From contig NZ_FNMZ01000002.1 of assembly GCF_900106695.1 (NCBI RefSeq), positions 733,544 to 797,543 of the forward strand: DNA of 64,000 nucleotides. The letters run 5' to 3'. Source of the DNA: Albimonas donghaensis (GTDB lineage Bacteria > Pseudomonadota > Alphaproteobacteria > Rhodobacterales > Rhodobacteraceae). A program made the translations under genes and the position numbers. Of this stretch, positions 34,819 to 44,287 are shown in pieces. The notes below the pieces were generated by a model. It made no database searches. It was not told where the DNA came from and saw nothing but the letters and a program-made list of their open reading frames with translations. The first letter of the stretch is position 1. Every line of letters starts with the position of its first letter.

Positions 34819-35102
34819 GGTCGGCGCGGAAAAATTTTGGAAACCCGGCGGGGCGCCCCCGGCGACCGCCTTCGTCATGCGGAAGGCGCAGGCCCGGCGG
34901 GCGCGACGCGGGCGGGGCGGCGGGGGGGCGCTGAACGGCTGTTCCCGCCGCGACAGGGACGGCCGCGGCCCGCCGCCCCGGCCCTTCCATCAGGCGGCGC
35001 CTTTCGCCGCCCCTCGACGGCGCCGCGAGACTTGCGCGGCGCCGCAACCGCGTCCAAGAGGTAAGGGATCCCGAACATCCGCCGCCCCAGACCGGAGAAT
35101 CC

Positions 35103-36119
35103 ATGGCCCAGGACGTCATCGCCCCGCTTCCCGAGCTCCCCGAATGGGCGGCCACGCATATCAACCTGGCCTCCCCGCGCCTGGGCGCCGAGGCGGCGGC
35201 CTGCACCGACGATTTCTTCGCGCCGATGGACCGGATGCTCCAGGACGCGCCGCCGATCTGGCGCCCGGAGGAATTCGACGACAACGGCAAGTGGATGGAC
35301 GGGTGGGAAAGCCGGCGGCGGCGCGACTCGGGCCATGACTGGTGCGTGCTGAAGCTGGGCGGCAAGGGGTCGATCCACGGGGTCGACATCGACACCTCGT
35401 TCTTCACCGGCAACTACCCCCGCGCCGCCTCGGTCTGGGCCGTGTATTCGGAGGCGCCGCCGACCGAAAGCTCCGCGTGGACGGAGATCATCCCCTCCAC
35501 CACGCTGGGCCCGAACGCGCATCACTTCGTGGAGACCCGCAATCCGGGCCTCTACAACTGGGTGCGGTTGAACATTTTCCCCGATGGCGGCGTGGCCCGG
35601 CTGCGGGTCTACGGCAACCCGGCGCCGTCCTGGGAGGGGTCGGACCGCGAAGGGATCGTGGAGCTGTCGGCCCTGCGCAACGGCGGCCGCGTGCTGGGCT
35701 GGAACGACGCGCATTACGGCGACGTGTGGGCGGTGCTGTCCGAGGGCCGGGGCCGCAACCAGGCCGATGGCTGGGAGACGCGGCGCCGGCGCGAGCCGGG
35801 CTATGACTGGCTGATCGTGCAGCTGGGCGCGCCCGGGATCGTCGAGCGGATCGAGGTCGACACCGCCAATTTCAAGGGCAATTACCCGGACCGCTGCTCG
35901 ATCCAGGCGGCGGATGTGGGCTGGGGGACGGATCAGAGCGTCGTCACCCAGTCGATGTTCTGGCCCCGGCTGATGCAGGAGCGAAAGCTCGGCCCCGACA
36001 AGATCCATGTCTTCGGCAAGGAGCATCTGGAGACGCTGGCCCCGGTCACGCATATCAAGCTGAACATCCACCCCGATGGCGGCATCTCGCGCATCCGGGT
36101 GTTCGGGCGGCGCACGTGA
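35103..36119 (+). CDS. alc: Allantoicase
   Basis: A 338-residue allantoate amidinohydrolase producing ureidoglycolate and urea. It is built of two homologous jelly-roll halves: the first has GWESRRRRDSGHDWCVLKLG and DTSFFTGNYP, the second GWETRRRREPGYDWLIVQLG and DTANFKGNYPD. Both are followed by an HVKLNI/HIKLNIHPDGG-type end that includes RVFG. The stop overlaps the ureidoglycolate lyase GTG start, so the two are co-translated. It is the middle step of the ureide route begun by PuuE. Confidence 0.95.
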   Translation: MAQDVIAPLPELPEWAATHINLASPRLGAEAAACTDDFFAPMDRMLQDAPPIWRPEEFDDNGKWMDGWESRRRRDSGHDWCVLKLGGKGSIHGVDIDTSFFTGNYPRAASVWAVYSEAPPTESSAWTEIIPSTTLGPNAHHFVETRNPGLYNWVRLNIFPDGGVARLRVYGNPAPSWEGSDREGIVELSALRNGGRVLGWNDAHYGDVWAVLSEGRGRNQADGWETRRRREPGYDWLIVQLGAPGIVERIEVDTANFKGNYPDRCSIQAADVGWGTDQSVVTQSMFWPRLMQERKLGPDKIHVFGKEHLETLAPVTHIKLNIHPDGGISRIRVFGRRT

Positions 36120-36580
36120 GGACGCTGGTCCCGACGCCGCTGACGGCGGAGGGCTTCGCGCCCTTCGGGTCGGTGATCGAGGCGGACCCCGCCTCGGCGG
36201 TCGGGATCAATGCGGGCTTCACCACGCGGTTTCACGGGCTGGCGGAAATCGACGTGGAGGGGGCGGCCCCGATCCTGTCGATCTTCCGCGGGCGGCCGCG
36301 GCCGCTGGTCATCGACATGCTGGAGCGGCATCCGCAGGGGAGCCAGGCGTTCTTCCCGCTCGGCGGACATCCCTGGCTGGTGGTCTGCGCCGAGGCGCCG
36401 GGGGAGGCGTTGCACGCCTTTCTGTGCCGCGGCGACCAGGGCGCGCAGATCGGGCGCGGGATCTGGCATTTCCCGCTGCTGACCCTGGCGAGCCAGGATT
36501 TCCTGGTGGCGGACCGCGCGGCGCCGGAGGCGAATGTGGAGATCGCGGCGCTGTCGGACCCGGCCGAGCTGGTGATCTGA
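36116..36580 (+). CDS. allA: Ureidoglycolate lyase
   Basis: A 154-residue cupin-fold enzyme that splits ureidoglycolate to glyoxylate and urea. It shows LTAEGFAPFGSVIE at the start, NAGFTTRFHGLAEID, the LSIFRGRPR segment, LERHPQGSQAFFPLGGHPWLVV and GIWHFPLLTL. The GTG start overlaps the allantoicase stop as GTGA. The glyoxylate made could feed the glycerate pathway, and a glycerate 2-kinase gene lies 18 kb downstream, although linkage by pathway is only inferred. Confidence 0.93.
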   Translation: MRTLVPTPLTAEGFAPFGSVIEADPASAVGINAGFTTRFHGLAEIDVEGAAPILSIFRGRPRPLVIDMLERHPQGSQAFFPLGGHPWLVVCAEAPGEALHAFLCRGDQGAQIGRGIWHFPLLTLASQDFLVADRAAPEANVEIAALSDPAELVI

Positions 36581-36680
36581 GCCGTCTTTTTCGGGCACGC
36601 CCGCGGTTCGGCCGCGTCTCCGCCTGAATTCCGCCGGCCGGGCGTGGAAGTCCTTGAGCATTCAAGCCAAGGAGATCGAC

Positions 36681-37130
36681 ATGACCCGCCGCGCCCGCCC
36701 CCTGCCGACCGTCGCCGCTTTCGCGGTCCTCGTCGCGCTGGCGTCGCCCGGCGTCGGGGCGGCCCAGACGCGGGAACCGGCGCCGGGACCGCTGGACGCC
36801 GCCGCCGCCGCGCTGTCCGCGCCCGCCCCGGCCTCCGTTTCGGCCCCCGTTGGAACCCCCGTCGCAACCCCCGGCGCGACGCAGCCGCCGGGCGCCGACG
36901 AGATCACCTTCCGCAAACTGCCCTACGGGACCACGCAGCGGTTCAACGCCCGCAACGCCGCCTCGCCGGTGGATGCGACGCCGGAGATCCGGGCGTTGCA
37001 GGACCCGGACGCCGAGGGCCGCTACCAGCAGCAGGTCGAACGCGCCCGCGCTCTGAAGGCGCTGCGCGAGGCGGGAAGCTCCAGCCTGTCGCACCTGCCC
37101 GACATGACCTCGGGCGCGCCGCGGAACTGA
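36681..37130 (+). CDS. Exported protein of unknown function
   Basis: 149 residues with a signal peptide (Arg-rich start, hydrophobic 10-25, ending GVGAAQ), an Ala/Pro-rich stretch to about residue 70, and a small C-terminal segment with [18 protein letters not shown] and [22 protein letters not shown] that looks helical. AAGGAG lies 7 bases before the ATG. I do not recognise the family. It lies between the ureide genes and accA. Confidence 0.65.
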   Translation: MTRRARPLPTVAAFAVLVALASPGVGAAQTREPAPGPLDAAAAALSAPAPASVSAPVGTPVATPGATQPPGADEITFRKLPYGTTQRFNARNAASPVDATPEIRALQDPDAEGRYQQQVERARALKALREAGSSSLSHLPDMTSGAPRN

Positions 37131-37161
37131 GGCGCGGATGCGGGCGGCGGGGCGCCCGCCC

Positions 37162-37191
37162 TTGCCTCCCGACCCCTTCCCGCCCTACATG
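37162..37191 (+). promoter_or_regulatory. Possible promoter for accA
   Basis: TTGCCT at 37162-37167 and TACATG at 37186-37191 with an 18-bp spacer. The transcript would begin just before the chosen accA start and favours the ATG at 37225 over earlier in-frame codons. Confidence 0.35.
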
Positions 37192-37224
37192 CCCCCGGAC
37201 CAAAGCCCGGGAGCGCGCCCCCCC

Positions 37225-38184
37225 ATGCAGACCTATCTCGACTTTGAAAAATCCCTCGCCGAGATCGAAGGCAAGGCCGAAGAGCTTCGCGCCATGGCGC
37301 GCCACGACCCCGAGATGGACGTGGCGAACGAGGCGAAGGCGCTCGACAGCCGTGCCAAGACCATGCTGTCGGATCTCTACAAGGGGCTGACGCCGTGGCG
37401 GAAATGCCAGGTGGCGCGGCACCCGCAGCGGCCCCATGCGCTGGACTATATCGGGGCGCTGTTCACCGAATACACGCCGCTGGCCGGCGATCGCGGCTTC
37501 GCCGAGGATCGCGCCGTGGTGGGGGGCCTCGCCCGGTTCGAGGATCGCCCCGTGGTGGTCTTCGGCCATGAGAAGGGTCACGACACCCAGTCCCGCCTGG
37601 ACCGCAATTTCGGCATGGCCCGGCCCGAGGGCTACCGCAAGGCGATCCGGCTGATGCGGCTGGCGGACCGGTTCGGGCTGCCGGTGATCACGCTGGTCGA
37701 CACCGCCGGCGCCTATCCGGGCAAGGGCGCGGAGGAGCGCGGGCAGGCCGAGGCCATCGCGCGCGCCACCGAGACCGGGCTGGAGATCACCGCGCCGTCG
37801 ATCTCGGTCATCATCGGCGAGGGCGGCTCCGGCGGCGCCGTGGCCTTCGCCACCGCGGACCGCGTGGCGATGCTGGAGCATTCGGTCTACTCGGTGATTT
37901 CGCCGGAGGGCTGCGCCTCGATCCTGTGGAAGAACGCCGAGAAGATGCGCGAGGCCGCGGAGGCCCTGCGGCTGACCGCGCAGGACCTGCACAAGCTGGG
38001 CGTGATCGACCGCATCATCCCCGAGCCGGTCGGCGGCGCCCAGCGCGACCGCGGGCTGGCGCTGGCGCGGGTCGGGCAGGCCATCGGCGACATGCTGGGC
38101 GAGCTCGACGCGATGACCCCGGATGAGCGGCGCGCGGCCCGGCGGCGCAAGTTCCTGGAGATCGGGTCGCGCGGCCTGGCCTGA
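37225..38184 (+). CDS. accA: Acetyl-CoA carboxylase carboxyltransferase subunit alpha
   Basis: A 319-residue alpha subunit of the malonyl-CoA-forming carboxyltransferase of fatty-acid synthesis. The N-terminus [19 protein letters not shown] is typical. Core motifs are [67 protein letters not shown] and [13 protein letters not shown]. The start at 37225 matches the family; upstream in-frame codons lie before the likely promoter. Its partner accD is not in the window. Confidence 0.97.
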   Translation: MQTYLDFEKSLAEIEGKAEELRAMARHDPEMDVANEAKALDSRAKTMLSDLYKGLTPWRKCQVARHPQRPHALDYIGALFTEYTPLAGDRGFAEDRAVVGGLARFEDRPVVVFGHEKGHDTQSRLDRNFGMARPEGYRKAIRLMRLADRFGLPVITLVDTAGAYPGKGAEERGQAEAIARATETGLEITAPSISVIIGEGGSGGAVAFATADRVAMLEHSVYSVISPEGCASILWKNAEKMREAAEALRLTAQDLHKLGVIDRIIPEPVGGAQRDRGLALARVGQAIGDMLGELDAMTPDERRAARRRKFLEIGSRGLA

Positions 38185-38295
38185 GCGGGTCGGCCCCATC
38201 CCGGCCGGACGGGGCGCAGACAAGCCGCCGCGGCGAGGCGCCCGTTTTCCTGCTGCGGCGACGCCAGGACCAAGGTAAGGTTCCCGCTGTTCCGT

Positions 38296-38330
38296 TTGCT
38301 TGCGCCCCGCCACCTGTATGCGGGGCTTTT
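38296..38330 (+). terminator. Hairpin plus T-run that overlaps a promoter-like motif
   Basis: GCCCCGC (38304-38310), a 9-base loop, GCGGGGC (38320-38326) and TTTT resemble a short intrinsic terminator 120 bp after accA. The same bases contain TTGCTT (38296-38301) and TATGCG (38317-38322), 15 bp apart, close to the promoter form seen elsewhere. The next gene's ribosome site begins immediately after the T-run. Both readings are open. Confidence 0.45.
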
Positions 38331-38344
38331 GGAAGGAGGCATCG

Positions 38345-39139
38345 ATGCGCATCGCCTTGCGCCTCGCCTTGTTCGCGTTCGCGTTCGTTGTCCCCGGAAT
38401 CGCCCTCGGCGGTTCCGTTTCGCCGCTGGACGGCCCGCCGGCGATCGCCGTCGCGGCGCCTGAAACCCTGGCCTCGCCGCTCTCCGCCGACTTTCCCCAG
38501 ACCCTTGTGCGCGCGCCGCGGATCACCCCCGTCCGAATCGAGGCGCTGGCCGACGTCAGCGCCATCCCCCAGGCTCTGCGCGACACCGCCGCCCCGGACC
38601 CGGAACGCGCGGCGCTGAGCCGGGCGGTGGAGTCCTCGGACCTGCTGGGCCCGCGCGAGCCGTTTATGGCGCGGATCAGCGGCGGCCCGCAGGTCGAAAG
38701 CCTGATCGCGCAACTGCTGGCCAACGCGCCGGCGGCGCTGCTGCGCACGTTGCAGGCGGGACGGCTGGACCCGATCGCCACCGGCCGCGCGGCCCAGGCG
38801 GCCGAGACAGGGCTGAACGCCCGCGTCCCCGACGACCTGGCCAACCAGCCGCCCCTGCCCGGGACGCCCAACCGCGAGGCCGCGCGCGACACGCAGACCG
38901 AGAGCGTCGACGCCCGCGCCGTGCTGATCGGCGTGGCGGTGCTGCTGGCGCTGGCCGTGGCCATGGCGGTGGTGCTGCGCCGGCCCGGCGCGAAGCCGCG
39001 CCTCCGGTCCTATCGCGATCGGTCGAAACCCGGGCGCGTGGTGGGCCCCAACGCCCGCCCGCCGGGCATGCGCGCGCCGTTCGTCTCGCAATCCGCCGCC
39101 ATCGTCGGCCCCGCGCCCGAGGCCGGGACGCCCGGCTGA
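38345..39139 (+). CDS. Membrane-anchored exported protein of unknown function
   Basis: 264 residues with an N-terminal signal sequence (about 1-22), a periplasmic Ala/Pro-rich part with a helical ESLIAQLLANAPAALLRTLQ stretch, one TM segment near residues 197-216 (ARAVLIGVAVLLALAVAMAV) and a basic C-terminus, probably cytoplasmic. GAAGGAGG lies close before the ATG. I do not recognise the family. It is convergent with glutamate dehydrogenase, 46 bp between stops. Confidence 0.7.
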   Translation: MRIALRLALFAFAFVVPGIALGGSVSPLDGPPAIAVAAPETLASPLSADFPQTLVRAPRITPVRIEALADVSAIPQALRDTAAPDPERAALSRAVESSDLLGPREPFMARISGGPQVESLIAQLLANAPAALLRTLQAGRLDPIATGRAAQAAETGLNARVPDDLANQPPLPGTPNREAARDTQTESVDARAVLIGVAVLLALAVAMAVVLRRPGAKPRLRSYRDRSKPGRVVGPNARPPGMRAPFVSQSAAIVGPAPEAGTPG

Positions 39140-39185
39140 CCCGGGGGCCGAAGCCCGCCCTGCGGCGAGGGGCGCGCCCCTCGCC

Positions 39186-40601
39186 TCAAAGCCCCATGGC
39201 GCGGTAGCTGGCGGCGATCCGCTCGATCGACACCAGATAGGCGGCGATGCGCAGGTCGGGGACCTCGGGGCGCGCGCGCCAGATCTCCCGCATCTCCTGA
39301 TAGCCTTCGCGCATCGTGTCATCGAGGCCGGAGCGGACGAATTCCAGCTCTCCCGCCCCCTTGAGATAGGCCTGCTTGAAGCCGTCGGAGAGGCCGTCGC
39401 CCAGCCGCTCCAGCTCATCCACCAGCATCTGGTGGCGGGCTTCCTCGCGCCGCCGCTCCATGCGGCCGAAGCGGATGTGGCTGAGGTTCTTGACCCATTC
39501 GAAATAGCTGACCGTGACCCCGCCGGCATTGGCGAAGAGGTCGGGGATGATCACGCAGCCGCGGGCGCGCAGGATCTCGTCCGCCCCGGCGGTGACGGGG
39601 CCGTTGGCGGCCTCCACGATCAGGGGCGCGCGGATGCGGGCGGCGTTGCCGAGATGGATCGCGCCCTCGAACGCGGCGGGGATGAGGATGTCGCATTCCG
39701 TCTCCAGCGCCGCGGCGCCGTCGGGGGAGACCCGGCCGTCGGGAAACCCTCCGACCCCGCCGGTGGCGGTGATATGCGCCTTCAGCGCCACGATGGGCAG
39801 GCCGTCGGGATTGTGGACGGCGCCGTCGCGCTCGATCACCGTGGTGATCTTGCAGCCGTCCTCCTCCGACAGGAAGCGGGCGGTGTGGTAGCCGACATTG
39901 CCCAGCCCCTGCACCACCACCCGCTTGCCGCCCAGTCCGGGGGTGAGGCCGGCTTCGGCCACGTCCTCCGCGTGCCGGAAGAACTCACGCAGGGCGTATT
40001 GAATGCCGCGGCCGGTGGCCTCGGTCCGGCCGCGGATACCGCCCATGGAGGTCGGCTTGCCGGTCACGCAGGCGCGGGCGTTGATGTCGGTGGTGGCCAT
40101 GCGGCGATACTGGTCGGCGATCCAGGCCATCTCCCGCTCCGACGTGCCCATGTCGGGGGCCGGGACGTTCTGGGAGGGGTGGATCAGGTCGCGCTTGATC
40201 AGCTCGTAGGCGAAGCGACGGGTGATGCGCTCCAGCTCCTCCTCCGTCCAGTCGAGCGGGTCGATGCAAAGCCCCCCCTTGGAGCCGCCGAAAGGCGCTT
40301 TCACCAGCGCGCATTTGAAGGTCATCAGGGCGGCCAGCGCCTCGACCTCATCCTGGTTGACCGAGAGCGCGTAGCGGATGCCCCCCTTGACCGGCTCCAG
40401 ATGCTCGGAATGCACGGCGCGATAGCCGGTGAAGGTGTGCATGGCCCCGCGCAGGCGCACCCCGAAGCGGACGATATAGGTGGAGTTGCAGACCCTTATC
40501 TTCTCCTGCAACCCTGGGGAGAGGTCCATAAGCGCGGCGGCGCGGTTGAACATCAGCTCCACCGACTGGCGGAAGCCCGGCTCCGTGGAAAAGTCTCTCA
40601 T
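39186..40601 (-). CDS. gdhA: Glutamate dehydrogenase (Glu/Leu/Phe/Val family)
   Basis: A 471-residue dehydrogenase interconverting glutamate and 2-oxoglutarate plus ammonia. It shows GYRAVHSEHLEPVKGGIRY, the catalytic-Lys segment FKCALVKAPFGGSKGGL, NVPAPDMGTSEREMAW, GRTEATGRGIQYALRE, a Rossmann GxGNVG (VVVQGLGNVGYHTARF) and VEAANGPVT. The length is between the classic 450-residue and longer forms. NAD or NADP preference cannot be read with certainty. AGGA precedes the ATG. It runs opposite to accA and is separate from hrpB by 242 bp. Confidence 0.95.
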   Translation of the reverse strand: MRDFSTEPGFRQSVELMFNRAAALMDLSPGLQEKIRVCNSTYIVRFGVRLRGAMHTFTGYRAVHSEHLEPVKGGIRYALSVNQDEVEALAALMTFKCALVKAPFGGSKGGLCIDPLDWTEEELERITRRFAYELIKRDLIHPSQNVPAPDMGTSEREMAWIADQYRRMATTDINARACVTGKPTSMGGIRGRTEATGRGIQYALREFFRHAEDVAEAGLTPGLGGKRVVVQGLGNVGYHTARFLSEEDGCKITTVIERDGAVHNPDGLPIVALKAHITATGGVGGFPDGRVSPDGAAALETECDILIPAAFEGAIHLGNAARIRAPLIVEAANGPVTAGADEILRARGCVIIPDLFANAGGVTVSYFEWVKNLSHIRFGRMERRREEARHQMLVDELERLGDGLSDGFKQAYLKGAGELEFVRSGLDDTMREGYQEMREIWRARPEVPDLRIAAYLVSIERIAASYRAMGL

Positions 40602-40843
40602 GGCTGCGTTTCCTCGCCCCGGACGAATGTCCTCCGCGAAGGCGCGGCGGGCCGAGTTCGGAAACGCGGTCGGTTTCGCGGTCGGGGCCGACGCTGCGCG
40701 GGGTCCGCGAGGTCCGGTCCCGCGGGTCTCGATGCTGCCCGCTCATGGTTTACGGAATGTGAAGGAGGCGCAACCCGAGCGCGATCACGATGCGTTACGC
40801 CGGGTATCAGGGGCGTGTTCAGGCGACCGTATCAGGTCGCGCG

Positions 40844-43453
40844 TCAGGTCCCGCGCGGCTTGGCGCGCTGGGTGGGCTCGGCCTCCCACGGGGCGTCGGG
40901 CCAGGGGTGGCGCAGGTAGCGACCGCGCAGGTCGCGGCGCACGTCGGCATAGGCGCCGCGCCAGAAGCCGGGAAGGTCCCGGGTGGTCGCCGCCGGGCGC
41001 CTTGCGGGGGAGAGCAGGTCGAGCAGCAGGGGCGTGTCGCCGGCGGCGGTGCGCAGCGACGGGTGACGGTCGAGGCCGTAAAGCTCCTGGATGCGCACCG
41101 AGATGGCGGGCGGATCGCGGTCGTAGTCGATGGGACAGCGCGTGCCCGTGGGCGCGGTCCAGGCGCCCGGCGCGGCGCGGTCCAGCGCCTGCCGCGCCTC
41201 CCAGTCCAGCCCGCCTTCGAGAATGGCGGCGAGGTCCAGCCCCGCGAGGTCGTTCACCCCGCGCATTTTCCCCAGGAACGGGGTCAGCCACTGGTCGAGG
41301 GAGGCGATGAGGCCTTCGTCCGACCAGTCGGGAAGGGTTTCTCCATGGCCGCGGGCGAAGGCGGCGCGGGCGCGCAGCCGGGCGGCGGCGCGGGACCAGG
41401 GCAGGCAGGCGAGGCCCAGCGCCCGGACGCCCTCGGCCATGGCGGCGGCGCGGGCGTCTTCCGGGGCCTCGGGCCAGGGGCGGTCGTCGAGCGCGAGGGC
41501 GCCGAACATGCGCCGGCGGCGGGCCAGCACGGCGCGGTCGCGGGGGGACCATTCGCAGGTGTTCTCAGAGCGGATCCGGTCGCCGAACAGGTCTTCGAGG
41601 TCGGAGGCGGCGAGCGGAGCGGCGCGGCGGATGCGGGCTTCGCGCGGGTCGCCGTCGGTATCGGCCACGGCGAGCAGGCGCGGGGCGGCGAGCGGGTCGC
41701 CGGCCTCCAGCCGCGCGCCCTTGCCGCCGGACAGCAGGTAGCGCGCGCCCTGCCCTTCCGCGCCCCCGGGGCGGCGCAGGGCGATGCGGTCCGGGTAGGC
41801 GCGGGCGGCGTGGCGGGCGAGGGTCGCGGGGTCGAAGCGCGCGGGGCGGCCCGGTTGCGGGGCCTTGCGGCCGGCGGCCCGGGCGGCGGCGGCGGCGAGA
41901 CGGCGGGCGGCCTCGCGCAGCGCCTCGATGCGGCCGCGGTCGGGCGGGGCGCCGGCGCGCTCACGCGCGTAGCGGGCCGGGTCGCGCAGGGCCTCGATGC
42001 GCAGCGCGAGGTCGGCGGGGGCGCGGGCGGAGAGCGGGTCGCGCTCCTCCAGCACCGCGGCGAGCTCGGCGGCGAGCGCCGGGTCCTCGCCGGTCTCCAG
42101 CGCGCGCAGCATCATGTGGGCGAGCCGCGGATGGGCGGGCAGCGCCGACAGCGCGCGCCCATGGGCGGTGATCCGCCCGCCCCCGTCCAGCGCGCCGAGC
42201 CCGGCCAGCAGGTCGCGCGCCATGGTCAGCGCGGCGGGGGGCGGGGGGTCGAGGAAGGGCATCGCCTCCGGCTCCGCCCCCCAGACGGCGCATTCGAGCA
42301 CGAGGGCGGCGAGGTCGGCCTCGGCGATCTCCGGGGACGGATGGGCGGCGAGCGCGCCTTCCTCCCCCCTCGTCCACAGGCGGAAGCAGACGCCCGGCTC
42401 CAGCCGTCCGGCGCGGCCGCGGCGCTGCTCGGCCTCGGCGCGGGTGACGGGGGTGGTGACGAGCCGCTGCATGCCGGAGGCCGGGTCGAAGCGGGCGCGC
42501 CGCGCGAGGCCGCCGTCGATGACCACCCGCACGCCCTCGACGGTCAGCGAGGTCTCCGCGATGGCGGTGGCGAGCACCAGTTTGCGCCCCCCCGGCGCGA
42601 GGGCTGCGCGTTGGTCGGCAAGCGGCATCGAGCCATGGAGGCGGCGCAGCTCCATCCCCTTGGGCAGGCGGCCGGAGAGATTGCGGGCCACCCGCTCGAT
42701 CTCCCCCACGCCCGGCAGAAAGGCCAGCGCCGAGCCGGGTTCGGCCGCCACCGCCTCCGCGATCAGGTCGGCCATGGCGTCCTCGAACCGGGGGCCGCGG
42801 CCGCGGCCGGGAGGCGTGCGCCAGGCGCGGGGGAGCCAGCGGGTTTCGACCGGGTATGCCCGCCCCTGCGAGGCGATGACGGGGGCGGAGAGGTGCTCCG
42901 CCAGCCGCCCCGTCTCCAGCGTCGCGGACATGGCGAGCAGGCGCAGGTCGGGGCGCAGCGCGGCGCGGATCTCCAGCGCCAGCGCGAGGCCGAGATCGGC
43001 GGTCAGGGCGCGCTCGTGGATCTCGTCGAAGATCAGGCAGGCGACGCCGGGGAGTTCGGGATCCGACTGGATCATGCGGGTGAGCACGCCCTCGGTGACC
43101 ACCTCGATGCGGGCGCCGGGGCGGGAGTCGCCCCGGATGCGGTAGCCGACGGAGGCGCCGGGGGACTCGCCCAGCAGGGAGGCGAGCCGGTCGGCGGCGG
43201 CGCGGGCGGCGACGCGGCGGGGTTCGAGCATGACGATGCGGCCGCCCTCGGGGCCGGTCGCCCAGGGCTCCGCGGCCAGCGCCAGCGGGACCAGCGTGGT
43301 CTTGCCGGCGCCCGGCGGGGCCTGGAGCACCGCGACCCCCGCCCCCGCCATCGCCGCGCGCAGCTCGGGCAGCGCAGCCTCCACGGGCAGACCCTGGGAG
43401 GGCACGCCCGGGGCGATGGGGAGCGGGATGGGGGGGGAGGTGTCGGGCGGCAT
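40844..43453 (-). CDS. hrpB: ATP-dependent helicase HrpB
   Basis: An 869-residue DEAH/DEIH-box helicase. Motifs are APPGAGKTTLVPLAL (Walker A), LIFDEIHERAL (Walker B), LLAMSATLE, LVLATAIAETSLTVEGV and EQRRGRAGRLEPGVCFRLW. The C-terminal third is the HrpB-specific region, ending in the conserved RRPAATTRDLPGFWRGAYADVRRDLRGRYLRHPWPDAP stretch (quoted here only by its ends: RRPAATTRDL and RHPWPDAP). The cellular role of HrpB is poorly defined. The ATG at 43453 follows CGGAG; a 12-bp repeat lies just upstream. Confidence 0.95.
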   Translation of the reverse strand: MPPDTSPPIPLPIAPGVPSQGLPVEAALPELRAAMAGAGVAVLQAPPGAGKTTLVPLALAAEPWATGPEGGRIVMLEPRRVAARAAADRLASLLGESPGASVGYRIRGDSRPGARIEVVTEGVLTRMIQSDPELPGVACLIFDEIHERALTADLGLALALEIRAALRPDLRLLAMSATLETGRLAEHLSAPVIASQGRAYPVETRWLPRAWRTPPGRGRGPRFEDAMADLIAEAVAAEPGSALAFLPGVGEIERVARNLSGRLPKGMELRRLHGSMPLADQRAALAPGGRKLVLATAIAETSLTVEGVRVVIDGGLARRARFDPASGMQRLVTTPVTRAEAEQRRGRAGRLEPGVCFRLWTRGEEGALAAHPSPEIAEADLAALVLECAVWGAEPEAMPFLDPPPPAALTMARDLLAGLGALDGGGRITAHGRALSALPAHPRLAHMMLRALETGEDPALAAELAAVLEERDPLSARAPADLALRIEALRDPARYARERAGAPPDRGRIEALREAARRLAAAAARAAGRKAPQPGRPARFDPATLARHAARAYPDRIALRRPGGAEGQGARYLLSGGKGARLEAGDPLAAPRLLAVADTDGDPREARIRRAAPLAASDLEDLFGDRIRSENTCEWSPRDRAVLARRRRMFGALALDDRPWPEAPEDARAAAMAEGVRALGLACLPWSRAAARLRARAAFARGHGETLPDWSDEGLIASLDQWLTPFLGKMRGVNDLAGLDLAAILEGGLDWEARQALDRAAPGAWTAPTGTRCPIDYDRDPPAISVRIQELYGLDRHPSLRTAAGDTPLLLDLLSPARRPAATTRDLPGFWRGAYADVRRDLRGRYLRHPWPDAPWEAEPTQRAKPRGT

Positions 43454-43462
43454 GGGGCTCCG

Positions 43463-43492
43463 GCGGGGATATGGGCGGGGATATGGGCGGGG
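43463..43492. repeat. 12-bp tandem repeat in the hrpB leader
   Basis: Two and a half copies of GCGGGGATATGG lie 10-40 bp upstream of the hrpB start. On the minus strand they would form part of the 5' leader and hold CATAT boxes that could act as a -10 element. Confidence 0.7.
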
Positions 43493-43630
43493 GGCCTCTC
43501 TCCCTAGCCCCGCGCCGACGCGCTGTCACCCGCGGCCCCCGGCGACCCGCGCCGACGAAGGCCGCGCGCCGCGGGCGCCCGGGTTCCGCAGGCGCGACCG
43601 GGGCGCGGCGCCTCCCCCCCCTCGCGGCGA

Positions 43631-43659
43631 TTGCCGCCCTCCGCCCGCGCCGCTACCCC
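43631..43659 (+). promoter_or_regulatory. Possible promoter for the VOC gene
   Basis: TTGCCG at 43631-43636 and TACCCC at 43654-43659 with a 17-bp spacer, about 45 bp before the start. Confidence 0.4.
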
Positions 43660-43703
43660 TGTCCCACCCGGCGCCACGACCGGGAGCACAGGGAGGCGGC
43701 GAC

Positions 43704-44204
43704 ATGGCGCCCGAAACGCCCCGGATGATGTGGGGGCATATCAACATCAACGTCTCGGACCTCGACCGGGCGCGGGCGTTCTACGCGCTGCTGGGCTTCA
43801 CCGAGTATCGGGCCGGCATCCCTTATCTGGGGCTTGAGGACGGAGCCGAGCCGCGCCCCCTTCCCCCCCAATGCGCCGAGGCGCTGGGGGTTCCGCCGGG
43901 CGCGACCGGACGGGCCTGCATCCTGGAGCTGGGCGGCGGCTATCCGAAGCTGGATCTGACCGAGTTCCGCGGGCTGGCGGCGCGACCGCCGCTGGAGACG
44001 TCCGATCTCGGCGTGGCGCGGATCTGCCTGGGGACCCGCGACCTGGCGGCGGAGCACGCCCGGCTGTCCGCGGCGGGGGTCGCCTTCGTCTCGCCCCCCC
44101 GGGAATGTCCCGAGGGGATGGCGAAGATCGCGCTGGCCCGCGACCCGGACGGGACGCTCATCGAGCTGATCGAGGTGGTCCGCGACCGCTGGCCGGCCCC
44201 GTGA
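43704..44204 (+). CDS. VOC (glyoxalase/dioxygenase-fold) protein
   Basis: A 166-residue vicinal-oxygen-chelate protein. The first module starts HININVSDLDRARAFYALLGF, and the second has LGTRDLAAEHARLSAAGV and ends with ALARDPDGTLIELIEV, where the final Glu is the usual metal ligand. The His early in the first module is a second candidate ligand. The substrate is unknown. GGGAGG precedes the ATG. It faces hrpB and precedes leuC by 248 bp. Confidence 0.82.
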   Translation: MAPETPRMMWGHININVSDLDRARAFYALLGFTEYRAGIPYLGLEDGAEPRPLPPQCAEALGVPPGATGRACILELGGGYPKLDLTEFRGLAARPPLETSDLGVARICLGTRDLAAEHARLSAAGVAFVSPPRECPEGMAKIALARDPDGTLIELIEVVRDRWPAP

Positions 44205-44251
44205 CCCCGCGGATCGCCGCCCCCTCCGGCCCCGCCGCCGCCGAATCCGGC

Positions 44252-44280
44252 TTGCGACCAAGCGCCGCCGGGCATAGGTT
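44252..44280 (+). promoter_or_regulatory. Possible promoter upstream of leuC
   Basis: TTGCGA at 44252-44257 and TAGGTT at 44275-44280 with a 17-bp spacer. The transcript would start near 44287 and carry about 165 bases of leader, including a 28-codon ORF. Confidence 0.4.
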
Positions 44281-44287
44281 CCGCGGC

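Noticed and set aside
38345..39139. Assigning the anchored protein after accA to a flagellar or secretion system
   Set aside because: It has only a signal sequence and one TM; no recognisable domain supports such a role.
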